Shown piece by piece: positions 39,801-51,752 of a DNA stretch of 64,000 bases; within the stretch, counting starts at the first letter, position 1; each line of letters starts with the position of its first letter. A program made the translations under genes and the position numbers. Under the pieces are notes generated by a model. It was not told the DNA's origin. It saw only the letters and a program-made list of their open reading frames with translations, and did not search any database. This stretch comes from Lineus longissimus (taxonomy: Eukaryota > Nemertea > Pilidiophora > Heteronemertea > Lineidae): contig NC_088312.1 in assembly GCF_910592395.1 (NCBI RefSeq), positions 1,242,001 to 1,306,000 of the forward strand, read 5' to 3'.

Positions 39801-40424
39801 ACTTGCATGTCGCGCAAAAGAGAGAACGCAACATTGATATGCTCACTGACTTTTTTAGTATATACACTGTTCCATCCCTCGTCGAATGTCATATAAGCAA
39901 AGTAAACTTTTACTGACCAATACCTGATGCTGTGGCCGTCATCTACTGTGAGAAAAACGCTCTCTTAAAAACAGTCCAGTGAAGCGTCAAGAAAAACGTG
40001 TCGAGGGAGAACCCTGAGACTATTGTTTGCGGACACGTAAACGACACCCGTTTGAAGCTTTTTTAGAGGTTCTAGCTCTTCTTGTAGAAACACCATCAAT
40101 GCTAGTCACATACTTGTAGTTAGATTACACTTTTTACTCTGATATATAGACGGCTTCACGCTTACTTTTTGCACCTTGGTTGTGGCTGGAGCCTGGGTCA
40201 CGTCTTGGTACCAAGGGATATATACAACTTTCTACATTATGCATACGTCGGCTTTGGTTTAAACTTTTTACGTCTTTTCGCACAATGTATGAGTGTAACT
40301 GTCAGACACCTTACGGCTGATTTTTTTTCTTTTGAAGCGACGTTTGATAATGTTTTCCAGTACAATCAGCGTGCGCAACTGTATCTGGATGAAACGGGTC
40401 TATTTTTTTGATATCATCGCTGAA
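33803..40424. other. Gene-poor DNA
   Basis: No gene is supported in 6.6 kb. Small items only: GCTGATG repeated about four times at 37159-37187, a CTCTCAACC/GGTTGAGAG hairpin at 38579-38612, and a CTCF-like word at 38849-38864. Confidence 0.5.
38849..38864 (-). promoter_or_regulatory. CTCF-like motif
   Basis: The minus strand reads CCAATAGGTGGCGCTA, which matches the core AGGTGGCGCTA bound by CTCF in bilaterian animals. This is a single sequence match; binding is not shown, and the same word occurs in some repeats. Confidence 0.35.
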
Positions 40425-40620
40425 CCAAACAATCTACGCTGACATTAAACCAAACAATCCGCTCCAACGCTTAGCCAAACAATACATGCAGAACTAAACC
40501 AACCAATCTACGTAGACGTTAAAACCAAACAATCTATTCCGACAATAAACGAAACAATTCATGCAGACACAAAATCAGGCGATCTATGCATACATTCAGC
40601 CAAACAATAACACTATTCTA
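40425..40620. repeat. Diverged 25-bp minisatellite, about eight units
   Basis: Eight successive units of 24-29 bp each begin with CCAAACAAT or a near variant (CCAACCAAT, CGAAACAAT, and CAGGCGAT in unit 7). In the better copies this is followed by CTACGCNGACATTAAA. Units differ at many positions, so the array is old. It does not hold an open frame. Confidence 0.8.
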
Positions 40621-43600
40621 CATGTAGTTATAACGACGCAAGTGTTTTGTTGGGTTTTTTTCAAATGAGATTCATTTCAACCAATGCTTGTACGGTTGCC
40701 AGGAGGTAGTTCAGATTAGTCGCGCTCTGTCGGCCTAATAGATACTTGCAACGGATTAATAAAACTGTTTACAACCGATGGCCGAGGCTTTATTTTATTA
40801 ACGTCGTGCTCATTTAGATTGGCAGTTGGCATTAGACGCAGGCAACGTGAAGTGGACACGTACCCGGCGCTGAGTAGCGGCTAATTCCGCCAGCAAATCA
40901 GCCGGGCACCGCTCACTCAGACCACAATGCTCTCGTCTCAAAACCAGCCAGTGACAATCGTATTTAAATTAGCTTTAAATGCCCGCGAAAATCTAATTTG
41001 CGCATCTCCCCGACGCTGTTACAAATGTCCGCCGGCAATACCCTGGAGCTACCGAGACTCACAGTCAAATCAAACTTCGTGAAATAAAGCTTGCATTCTC
41101 TAAGATGATCTATTCGGGCCGATTGGATGGGGTCTTAAAGCACGTGAAGTGTTCGGTTTCCGGACTTCTCTGGTCTTGGAGCGGTTATTAGATGACTGCG
41201 GAGGACACAATGTAAATTGGCGGCCAAATCACAGGGGATTCTAATCCCAGATCAGGTACGTGAAAAGACGTGACAGGGCTAGCAATCATCGGACGCCCTA
41301 TGGCCACTACGGCGTTCAATACGGCAACGCTTGGCGCTTCAGAAAGGATAATATTGTTTCAGTGTTGTCTGTCTGGTGACCTATTGGTTACTGAGATACG
41401 GCTAGATGAAATGAAAGGATGCTGGTCAAGACGTATCGTGTAACAAATCTCTAGATTGGCATGATCAAGTCTGAAAATGAAAGGGGAAGTGAGGTGATGA
41501 AGTGTGCACTTGTATATGTTTGGGCATAAACTAAGACCTTTGAAAGATAATCCTCACAGTCCAGTGACAGTGGCAAGCGACTGCCCCTATACTCATCGAG
41601 AAATTTACACAGCATTTCGTGAGGCTAGAGGCAGAATTGAAATAAAGGGTTAACAGATTGCCCCATGTAGCCATATTTCACGAACGCCGAGGAGGTCTCA
41701 TCAGTGAGGCACGGGTGTGATTAACAATGGTTGACTTGGTGTGTGTTGTTTTACAGAAAACATAATGCTCACGATAATTAAACTTGGGAAGGATCGATAG
41801 GAAACAATGGACTGCTGAAGGAGGTGGGATGTGTCATATCACTGGAGGTTTATGACAGCTTACAAACTATGATACTTCGAAATGAACCAAGGGAAGCTTC
41901 TACCCTTAGAACAATCGCGGATCATTGCATTCCGCATTAGAACCCCATGACGCTGGGATCGGTAAAGCCAAGAACTAATTCTTGGTAATGCCTGTAATTG
42001 GTGATCATGTCCCAGGAATCTCGTGGCAGTTGCATTACAAACCCGAATAAAAGTATTTATATCGGAAGGGCCAAAGAACGTATCGACATTTAATGACCAA
42101 AAGCTCACACAATTATCAAGCTATCAAATCATATGGGGGAATTTGTCAGGGTGGAAGCTTATATAAACGCAGATCGAGCCGTCACCCCTACGGATGGAGG
42201 GTAACTATGATTTTGAAAATCGGACCATGTCTGACTTTCTTACAGTTGTGGCGGTGACAGTGAAAATCGATTTCCCGTCAACTGTTTATCTCCTCTTATA
42301 AGTTACGTCTGGGCCTGTTTACAACTCCAGTTGGAAAAGAACCCTGATATTAAAATTCCGCGCTTATAATCGGCGTATCCTTTTCACTCATCAGAAATGC
42401 AGAGCCGGTCTCCTGTTGAGTGAGTAGGAGATGAACCGCGTTAGTGGAACCTTTTGAAGGCATTCCGCTGGGAAGGGGCCGCGATTATCCAGTTAGGCTG
42501 CAGCTCTTTGCGATAAAATACAATTTTCACCTTGAAAATAGTGCAATTTTAATCAAGCTTTACACAATCTAAAGATCAAAGTGAACCGCGAATTAGGTAC
42601 CCCGAGAGGCGAATTCCCGCATACAAAGACACTGACATCACTAGGGAAAGGTACCAGGTAATTTTACTCCAAATTATCTCCGCCAGCGTACAAAGCATAA
42701 CAATTAGGCAAATATCTTAAGAATGGTTTATGAAATTTATCTCAGCTCACTTTCTTTTAATTTGGAGCCATTGATTGTTAACTTTTTTAATACTGTTAGT
42801 AGTCATGGCAGTGACGAACTTGGTTAATGATGAACCTGGATCGAAGGGGTTTCTCTCTCTATCGTTCTTCAGCCGATGATGTCACCCTACCTTCGGGATT
42901 TAAAGACCCCAATCAGTGTCGATTTTATGGAGATTCCTTATTATTCATGCAAAATGCCACCAGCATCTCTTACGAATGCGATCACGTAAAGCATTGCAGT
43001 ACCCCGTGGAAAGGTTGTTTATCAAAATTTGAAACGAATGAAAAAAGACCCAGTGCACTGCTACACATGCAGCTAAAGTTGTATTGGAGTGCTCCTGTCG
43101 GCAATAATGAGAAGAAGAACGAACAAAGGTGATTTTGTCAAAGTTTAGCTGTTGTGAAAATTTGTTTCATCATTTCTGTTGAAGTACAAACAGTAGCTAC
43201 AATAAATGTCTGAAGCTCTGGTACAGGGCAAGCGACGGAGATACCCTGACCAAAACCATCAATTTACCAGAGGACTAGCGGCGGTCCATCAAGCGTCCGC
43301 ACACTTCCCTCTCCCGTATTTGCCGTCACCACGCGCCGTGTTTGAGATCCTATTATGAGTTTACGGATCAGAGGACAGTGGTCGTTGTAATATGATTACA
43401 GATCAATTTTCTATCATCTACCCTCGGGCTTTCTACGGTCCGCTCTCTACAGATATCAGCCAGCATCGCTCTGACCACGGATTAGGCTACTTAAAGGTGC
43501 AATTGTTAAGCTGGAGCCAAAGATGCCGTAATCATGGCGCGGATTTGTCGAATTGGTATGGATTCATCTCCGTAAGGGAAGCTGTTGGTGTCAAGCTGAC

Positions 43601-46600
43601 CAATGCAAGTGTCAATCCTTGATTACTATCAGTAAACTCTGGATTATTTCGCACTTGTACGATCAATGATGGTTGACTGATGTAAACGCAACCTAAGGGA
43701 ATCTTGGCCATCATGCATCCCCCTCACGCCATACTGTTTGCGACATTATGCAAGAGGCAACGACCCCATTGCTCACTCAAGTTAACAGTACCGAAATACG
43801 GCATTTATCATACGTAGTGTTTCAGTAATTATCTTAATTCCCATGAGACGATACTGTAGGTATACCCGCGTGATGATTTACCATGAAGACTATTTTGAGG
43901 AAGAAGCCACGTGGGGAAGTTCAGTTGGCCTGATGTAGACATCACTAGCAACGTTGACGAGGAAACGCAGGCATAGATTTTACGGAAGTTACCAAGGCCT
44001 TCGGGAAAGGGCATTAATCGATGTGAAAAATGAAGGTTTTAGATGACAAGTGACCCTTGATGATCACCTCTAATCACAGGATGCATGAACCTAGACCAAC
44101 TACGCAGGGCTTTTGGGTATGTTTCAAACTCGAGTTGGACCACCATCAGCTGTCGCGTGCAGGACAGTAGTTATCTTTGGAGCAGCACGCGTGTTGGCTG
44201 AAGTTGTCATCTTATGGGGCTGACGTGTCTATTAAATGCCATCAGTCGGTGTCCCATGGGGCCAGATTATCTCATTGGATCTCACACTTTCCTGAACATA
44301 AAACGAGCAGGATATTGGCGCGATATTTATAACACACGCGGGCCCGGGGATAAGTCAGGGTTGTGATTGCCGGAGTTGCTGAAATTTTTTTTTTAAAATT
44401 CTCCAATGCAACACTGCGCATACATGTATAGCAAGAGAATTGACAAACCCCGGCCCTATTGGTTTTAGAATTCCTAAAACTCTCTATGAGGTGCATATTT
44501 GTGCTGGCTGAACAACCCTAAAAGCTTTTTAGAAGTTCTAGAACACACATTGTTAAAAATGTACATAAAGCTTCACGAGCTACACTGAAATTAAAAGGTA
44601 AAAGTACAATGTACTGTAGATTTCTAACTGGTTATTTGTACATCAAATCGTACAAAGACGTGTGTTAGTTCTTTCCATACAGCACGCACCATTACAGCGC
44701 CGGGACTACCAGGGTGATAAAGGGCCAACAAGAGGGTGATAATGTCTGTCGGAATGGCTGAGAAACAATCATGCAAGGTAGACCATACAGAGGTCTACGA
44801 GTTCCTGAGGATTTCTTTGAAGAAGTAGCCTATTACTGCTGGGCAGCCAGGGCCATAAAAACACCAGCAGATCATTAATGCTGGATTGTCTTATTTCCGT
44901 CCAGCGTAGCCGGCCAACGGCCATTCCTGTGTCCGTGCTAATTAAGAAACAACACAGGTCGAAAGCGGAATTCATCCCACAGAGTAGATTGCTTTTTTGT
45001 TGAACAAGCGGCAAATGACATAGAGAGCAAGAAAGTTACACCTATTCATTAAGGTAATAATTATCGGAAATGATGGTGGAAATGGTTTATTTCCTTCATC
45101 ATTTTTGTCACTGTACCTCGGGGATAAAACAGTTCCGCACTCTCACGAAACAGGGCTGGACTCGCCCAAGTGTGAGACGATTTCCGCCGTAATCCACCAT
45201 AGGAAAAATTGCCCTGTAAGATTTGAAGTGGACCATCATTAGCGAAAACAAAGCCGCGCTTGTCCTCAACTATGTCGATTACTCTGACGCCATCAGCAAG
45301 ATGAAGAGAAGGGGTCGTCTGCTCTATTTGTTAATCCCGCACTGAATAAACATGGCCGCCGCGCCTGGGGATGTTACACAGGGTCACACATTTCGCCTAT
45401 GGTTTCGCGCCTTTCCGTTCTGTCATCAAGAATTTTATTCACTTCAAGTGGTGGCAATGATGGCAATTTTATTGAATTCTTCGCCCAAAAACGGATGTCG
45501 ACACGGCCATATTGGAATATTTACCCGGGTAGGAATTCTACTTGAGCCCTCGCTACAGTTTGCAGACGAGGCTGGCTGTCGTTCGCCGCCCGCGATATTG
45601 AATTCTCTTCATTTCTCCGCGCTGTCTTGAGCAGTGGTGATGGAAGGTCCTGAGGTGAACAACTCCCCTATACAGTACTTAATGGTTCTCTTATCTATGA
45701 GGGGTACAATATGATATATCATAAATATAGAATACGTTCTAGAAATGTGGATTTGTTAGAACAGTGACAATAATCAAAAGCTCAGCATCGGTACATGTCC
45801 GAACGTCTGAAGCGAAAACGTAATCTTAAATTTAGATGCCACAGTAACTAGATCCTTCCGTTGCCTCACACTCACTAGCCATGGTAACTTGCACCAAAAA
45901 CAAGCTACAAACTTCCTGGACAACAACATCTATCTTTCCCCAACATTCACTAGGAAATTGTTTATTTATAAATCAGGGAGTTTATCTCACTTTTCCTCAA
46001 CAATATTGGTTACCATTTAAGGCAGCCAGTTGACCAGGGCGGGTTATTGGCGATAAATTCATTAATCCATCTGGGTCCCTGCTGGGCAATCGAAGCCAAT
46101 ATTGTCTTCATTGTGGTGAATATTTTATGTATTGGTCTATATATCATTACAAATATCATCGGAGGAGATCTCCCTCGTGATACACGTTAGCAAAGGTGAA
46201 GAGATATATTGGCCGTATATCATCAGGCTGTTAGAAAGAAGCTGCCCCATGCACTAAATGCACTATGTATACGCTTTAAAGATCTGCGGCAGGAAACTTA
46301 CGTTTGGGTGTACGCCTGATTTGGCCGTCATGCTAGTAGAATCTGCCATGAGAATATATCGTCCAAATTCGTATTATCATTGTCTTCTTCTCCACCTATG
46401 AACTACGTGATGAAACCTGATCTCGATCCGACACTATCCTGTTTATTTTAACATTCAGAGATTCAAGAGGTCCTTCTCAGACCATACTGAACTAAGTCAT
46501 TTTCTGTACCTTAACACGTACGTTTTGACATCTTACAAGATGTAACTTGCTGGTCCATGAAACGAACAATTAGCTGCCGGGAACCGTAGAAATCTTGAAA

Positions 46601-49600
46601 CCAGCTTGCACCGAGTTCTAATGGCACTCATACGGACGTAATTCCATCATGATTAAAAGCAGTGCAATTCTGAAATAATTCGGTTTGACTCTTCTGTATT
46701 TGAAGTGATTGCGATAATGTTTTCATCATTGCAAATTAATCTCAGTAAACATGGTGAAGCGTTGAAGGAGACACATGGTGCTCTTAAGAGGACATTGGGC
46801 GCTTTATGATGAGTTACCAAAGACTCTTACTAAGATAACGTTGATGCACAGCACCAAGTCTTATCGGACTCGGAGAAGTCAAGTATCATCTTGGTTGGTA
46901 CTGGATCTTCTTGTGAACTCCACGAACATAGTCTTACAGGAGAAGCTGCGCAAGTCGTTGTTCGTACCTTTCACTGCATCCAAACAGCTATCGATCAGTG
47001 ACGTTAACTCTGATTGACACATATATTTACATATCATTTAGCCAGACAGAAATTTACATATTCGACTCTACAAAGTCAAGGCTCGAAATCGGTCGTTACA
47101 AACAATTCAAGATTCAATCAAAGTTACGGTCACAAATTATTTCTTCGGAAATAGGCCTATTTGAAGATATGTGCATTTCCTAGCAGCAGGCGTGAACCTG
47201 AAAGGCAAGGTCAGACACGATGCAAACCAGCAATCTAAGGGAGTTGATGAAGCAGAAGATACCTCCGGATGGACGCTATTTTCTGATGACCATTCCGGAA
47301 CGGACAACGGAAATTAGGAACGCGATCGGCGTACCAATGGACGCTGGTCTCATTAACTGCAATTTAACTGTGTAATAAATATTTATCAAATTCTTTGGTC
47401 ATTTAAAAGAAATTTAGGGCCAGGAAGAGGAGAAATGAGCTGTGCCAAATGACGCAGAAGTGTCTTACAGTTTTCTCCTTTAGTGCCGTTGTGACTTTTG
47501 GAAACTCAAGTTTGAACCTATGTTATCTTCGAGGAGCGCTGTAGGATGCTCTAGCTTACGTAAAATACCGAATAAAGAAGCTCGCAAATATGAGTTTGAG
47601 CTCTGACAGGCACCCAAAGCCTTCACATCAAGCTAACCCAATGGCCGATCGGCAAGTGGTATAGTTTTTAATCTAAGATCCCACCCCGCATCCCATCCCA
47701 CTAAAATACCGCGGCGTACACTTTATTCCTGACTGGAACACGATGAATATGTTTTCATTATGACTTTGATATGGTTCTATCATGTAGCTTATACAGACAC
47801 CAACACGTTTTCAAATGCCAGAGTGTACGAAGTTTGCCATGCAAGTCATTCCGGACTGGTCATCAAATGACCTAAAAACGCTCCACCCTGATAGGTCATG
47901 GAAGGAATTGTGAGGCCGTATTGTGGCGGTATAAAGATGTGATGGAGTAGCAGTATAATGCGGCCTGGTCACTATCAGGGGCAATTTGTCCGCAAGGGTG
48001 CTAAGTCTGATTAAACTAACACGAACATGCCATGGATCTTAATGCTACCTGGCCAATCATCCAGTTTCCTTGCCTGGACACTGACCGCCAAGTCGACTCA
48101 GCGCAGAAGCTAATAAACAAACTGTATCGCCGTCTTTGGATGCTTTGTTTGACAGAGCAGATTGTTTCGACCGGACATGGTATTGCACGGGATTTGATTT
48201 CTCAGGAACATGAGGAATGTGCCTTTTCTGTTGGGCTTGATTGGGTGCCGGGCGTAACATTGAACAGGAAGAAATGACTCTGCCTGTCGGAGCACTGTTC
48301 CCACTGACCAACACAGATGAAGTTCGAGTATCTCGGTTTGGTGGGATCGTTAATTTCATAGGTTTTTGCCTCAGTTTCTTCGCACAGACATGCGACGGAT
48401 GAGTGCGATTGAATATTTCATTACGACTAACACGTTTAAAGAGCAGGTAAAGTAGCGACATATTCACCTACACCTGCTGTACTTGTCCCCTCTCCCCGTA
48501 TCCACCCATCGCTGTATTTACCGAAAACAACCACCATGTAATGTTTAAACCTTTGCAGAGGGATACACAAATATTCCTGTCAACTCGCCAGTTTGTTCCG
48601 AAACAATAGTCATGCCGGAATTCACATCTACAATTCCAACAGTGCCTTAAGGCCACAACCGTTCGATTTAATTATCTAGGAATTCTCATTTCGATCAGTG
48701 AGAGTTCAGCCCTGAGGCACTGGTAGCAAAGGTCTTAAATAGCAATATAACTTTATGTACAAGGCTATCAAGTGACTGTCTCGATTTGTTTTCTATTGTT
48801 CATGACTTTCGTGTCTAGCTCGGATTTCCTAACTTCGCCCTTTTGAGACAAATACCTTTCTTTTGGTATATATGATGTTGGTATCGCATTCTTACGATTG
48901 TATCTTCGGTATCAGGCTATGAAATATGGTCAAAGTGTAAATATGTAAATAAAGTGTCATGTCAATGACTACACGCTAAAGCTGGAACTAGGAATCCTGG
49001 TTAGCCAAAGATTGCCGGGATACGTTCCCAAATATCCGGACGAAGTGGCTCGTTTCAAGAACGTCTGGATTGAAAGGAACAACACAATCAGCTTCCTCAC
49101 GAACGGGAAAAACAAATTGCCGCCAGCCATGTCATCGAGCAGTTTAAGACAAGTTGCTCACTTAATTAAAAACCTCCCACTTTCATCGAGGCCAATAAGT
49201 GCCAAGGTGCAAACGTATCTTAATAAAATTGGTTACAGCATGGCCCTCCCATCCCAGGTGGCGTCGTGTTTAACTAAAATAATAGATTTTAGCGCTTGGA
49301 GACCGCTTGTGATAATCTCCCAAGTTTTTATTGTATTAGGTACGTCAGCTTCCACACTCTCCCGGGAAATTAAAGACCTTCGCTAGATTGTCACTTGACG
49401 CGATGCATGATCATCCACGGCTTGAATCACCTTCTCAAGTGAATCTAGTCTGTTGATCTCAGTGAGTTGAGGCTGGTCTGTTTGTACAATCGAACTGTTT
49501 TCTTGCTCGACTTCGATTCGCTGATGTGAAGTATTCAAACTTCCAGAGCAGACTTTGTATCAAACTTACGCCGGACGGGAGGGGAGGGGGGTATCATTCC

Positions 49601-51116
49601 ATCCTCATCGTACTGAGTCACTAGTAGGTTGTTTTCTAGGAGGGGTAACGGTCGCTTTGGTCCGGCTGAATCGTCTTTTACTCTAGAAATAGCATACTGA
49701 CAGCATCACATATTGGGACAGTCATGTGATGAGATTCAAGATGTTTCTTGATCCCCTTTGTGATAAGTGCTCCGAGTGGCAATAGTTTGGAGAAGGGCAA
49801 CGGAGGTCTGTGGAATACAATAACAACTAAAGCCGACATCATCAGGATGAAACTATAAGACAGTTGTCCATATGCAAGGCTCCCTCACCCTCCCCGGCCC
49901 AACTTTGAACTAGCCACTGCTTCCTCGGCGGTTTATCTTCTGCCGGCGGCGGGAAGCGAAACCACGAAGACGTTACATGAGTGATATCACCTTGAAATAA
50001 CTGCGCGCGTGCGGTAAAGTACCCCACAGATGGCACAAGGCGCGCGTTCACAACCTCAACTTGACTGAGTAAATGATAAATGCTGGGGGCGAAATGATAG
50101 CAGACTGTCATCAGACCTGCGGCCAGAGCGGAAATGGATGGGGATTTATTAGACGGTGTCGTGAAAGAAATTGAGCTTAACCTTGACCCATCTTATCAGT
50201 GTGACCCTGTTCCTAAACTTATTTGATTCTTTTTTTGACTGAAAAACGAAAGAAACTTTGCTTTGATAACTGTTCGGTGAAATAATCTCACTCCACCCAT
50301 GATAACCTCTTACACATGATTAGTTCCATGTTGGCCGCAAACCGCTCAAAGCTCCACGACTCCACTCTCACACAGTGCAACCGTGATTCTTCGCGTAACC
50401 CCCGTTCAAACTTGTTAAACGCGGGTTTTCTAATAATCCTATTTACTCCAGTGTTTTCGTTGGTGTTTACTCTCCCTCCCACTTGACCGAATTTTTGTAA
50501 GCCACCGCCAAACTTTGCCAAAGGGTGCCGGGCTCGCGGTGGTGGAGTCCTAGCGAAGAAGGTATTGAGCTCACCACTCAATCGTCTTCAAGGGCTCTTC
50601 TCGGCTCTCAACTCAGCATAAATCGGTCTTGGTCTACGGCTGTCGTGGCGTACGTTTTATCCTATTCATTTGAAATTATTTTATCAACTCAATTAAAGAT
50701 GTGATCGACAGGCGACTTGAAGGAGGTGCTTGTTCGCCTTGAGTGTGACATTGGGGCTTCTCGTGCGTCCTCACTGATAGAAATAGATTCCTTTGGCCAA
50801 AGTATTAGTGGTTTCTTAGTGTTCTTTGAGTATTAGGCTGAGTCAGGCGTTCTTGTTTCTCCTCATCTGTGCCAGTATATCGGAGTTCAGATTATTCAAG
50901 CACTGTTTGGCTAGAAAGATGACTTTCCTTCCGGAACTACGTAACAAGCTACCATGTGCCGCACTAGATTAGTTCCTAGTCCTCTCGCTAGAGGTGAGGA
51001 CAAATGAGTAGAGCGTTTATGTCCGGCAAATGGAACAGAACATGTACACTTCGTCTGTTGCCCCAACGAAAGAGCATGTCTTCTTACACAAAATATCCAT
51101 CAAATGGTCCATAATA
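40621..51116. other. Long gene-poor DNA
   Basis: No gene is supported in 10.5 kb. Frames of 80-136 codons (for example 48057-48467 minus and 49012-49386 plus, the latter starting with TTG) show no recognisable domain and no clear splice context. No repeat family was recognised. Confidence 0.45.
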
Positions 51117-51734
51117 TCATTCAATCATTTGTGACAGCTTTGTTTTAATATTGACCGGTGAATTATGCGAAGTCATGGGTGTATAGTTCCATGCAGCTGG
51201 TGGCTGGTGTATAGATGCAAGAACAACTCCAGCAAACCAAGTTAAACCTGTTTGATCAAAATGGTAAACTAATGCTGGAGCGTGAGCATGAACAAGCTGA
51301 CTCGCGCCGGTTGAAATCATTCCAAACATTGCATCATCGATCTCGCCCTCTTCAGGGCTGATGGCAATAGAATCCTGAACATATGTATACTGGGGAGTTG
51401 TTCCACAAGATTTCGTTTTTCTAATCCGTATTGGTACATACAATATGAGTGTCTCTATTAAACAATTCATTACATATGCGCAGTTGTACAACTTCAGGTG
51501 AAGAAGACTCCAAAGATATACTGCTTTCCCATTGTAACATGGACACGTTCTGAGGCATAGTTTGGCTGAGAAACCGGCTATAGTGTATTGAATCGTGGCT
51601 GAAGGATCTTCAAGTGCAAATTGAAATGTATTGTCATGATAACCACTCCAATATTTGTTTCTGTTTAACATGTCCATTAATGTGATTATCTGGGATGATG
51701 AAGCCAGAGTTGTGGATGGCGAGTCTGGCATCAT
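51117..51734 (-). CDS. Unrecognised open frame, 205 residues
   Basis: This is the longest uninterrupted frame outside the tubulin. The open stretch reaches 51752, but its first ATG is at 51734-51732, giving 205 residues to the stop at 51117. The product has a Ser/Thr-rich start, a Cys-containing middle (LRTCPCYNGKAVYLW), a hydrophobic leucine-rich stretch, and an acidic patch (SPEEGEIDD). No domain, signal peptide or transposon motif is recognised. In an AT-rich 64-kb window one frame of this length by chance is not surprising, so it is kept only as a candidate. It could be a single-exon gene, an exon of a larger one, or noise. Confidence 0.2.
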   Translation of the reverse strand: MMPDSPSTTLASSSQIITLMDMLNRNKYWSGYHDNTFQFALEDPSATIQYTIAGFSAKLCLRTCPCYNGKAVYLWSLLHLKLYNCAYVMNCLIETLILYVPIRIRKTKSCGTTPQYTYVQDSIAISPEEGEIDDAMFGMISTGASQLVHAHAPALVYHFDQTGLTWFAGVVLASIHQPPAAWNYTPMTSHNSPVNIKTKLSQMIE

Positions 51735-51752
51735 TGAATTGGTTGATGACAC

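Noticed and set aside
49012-49386. 124-codon plus-strand frame
   Set aside because: It begins at TTG, has no recognisable domain and no splice or promoter context.
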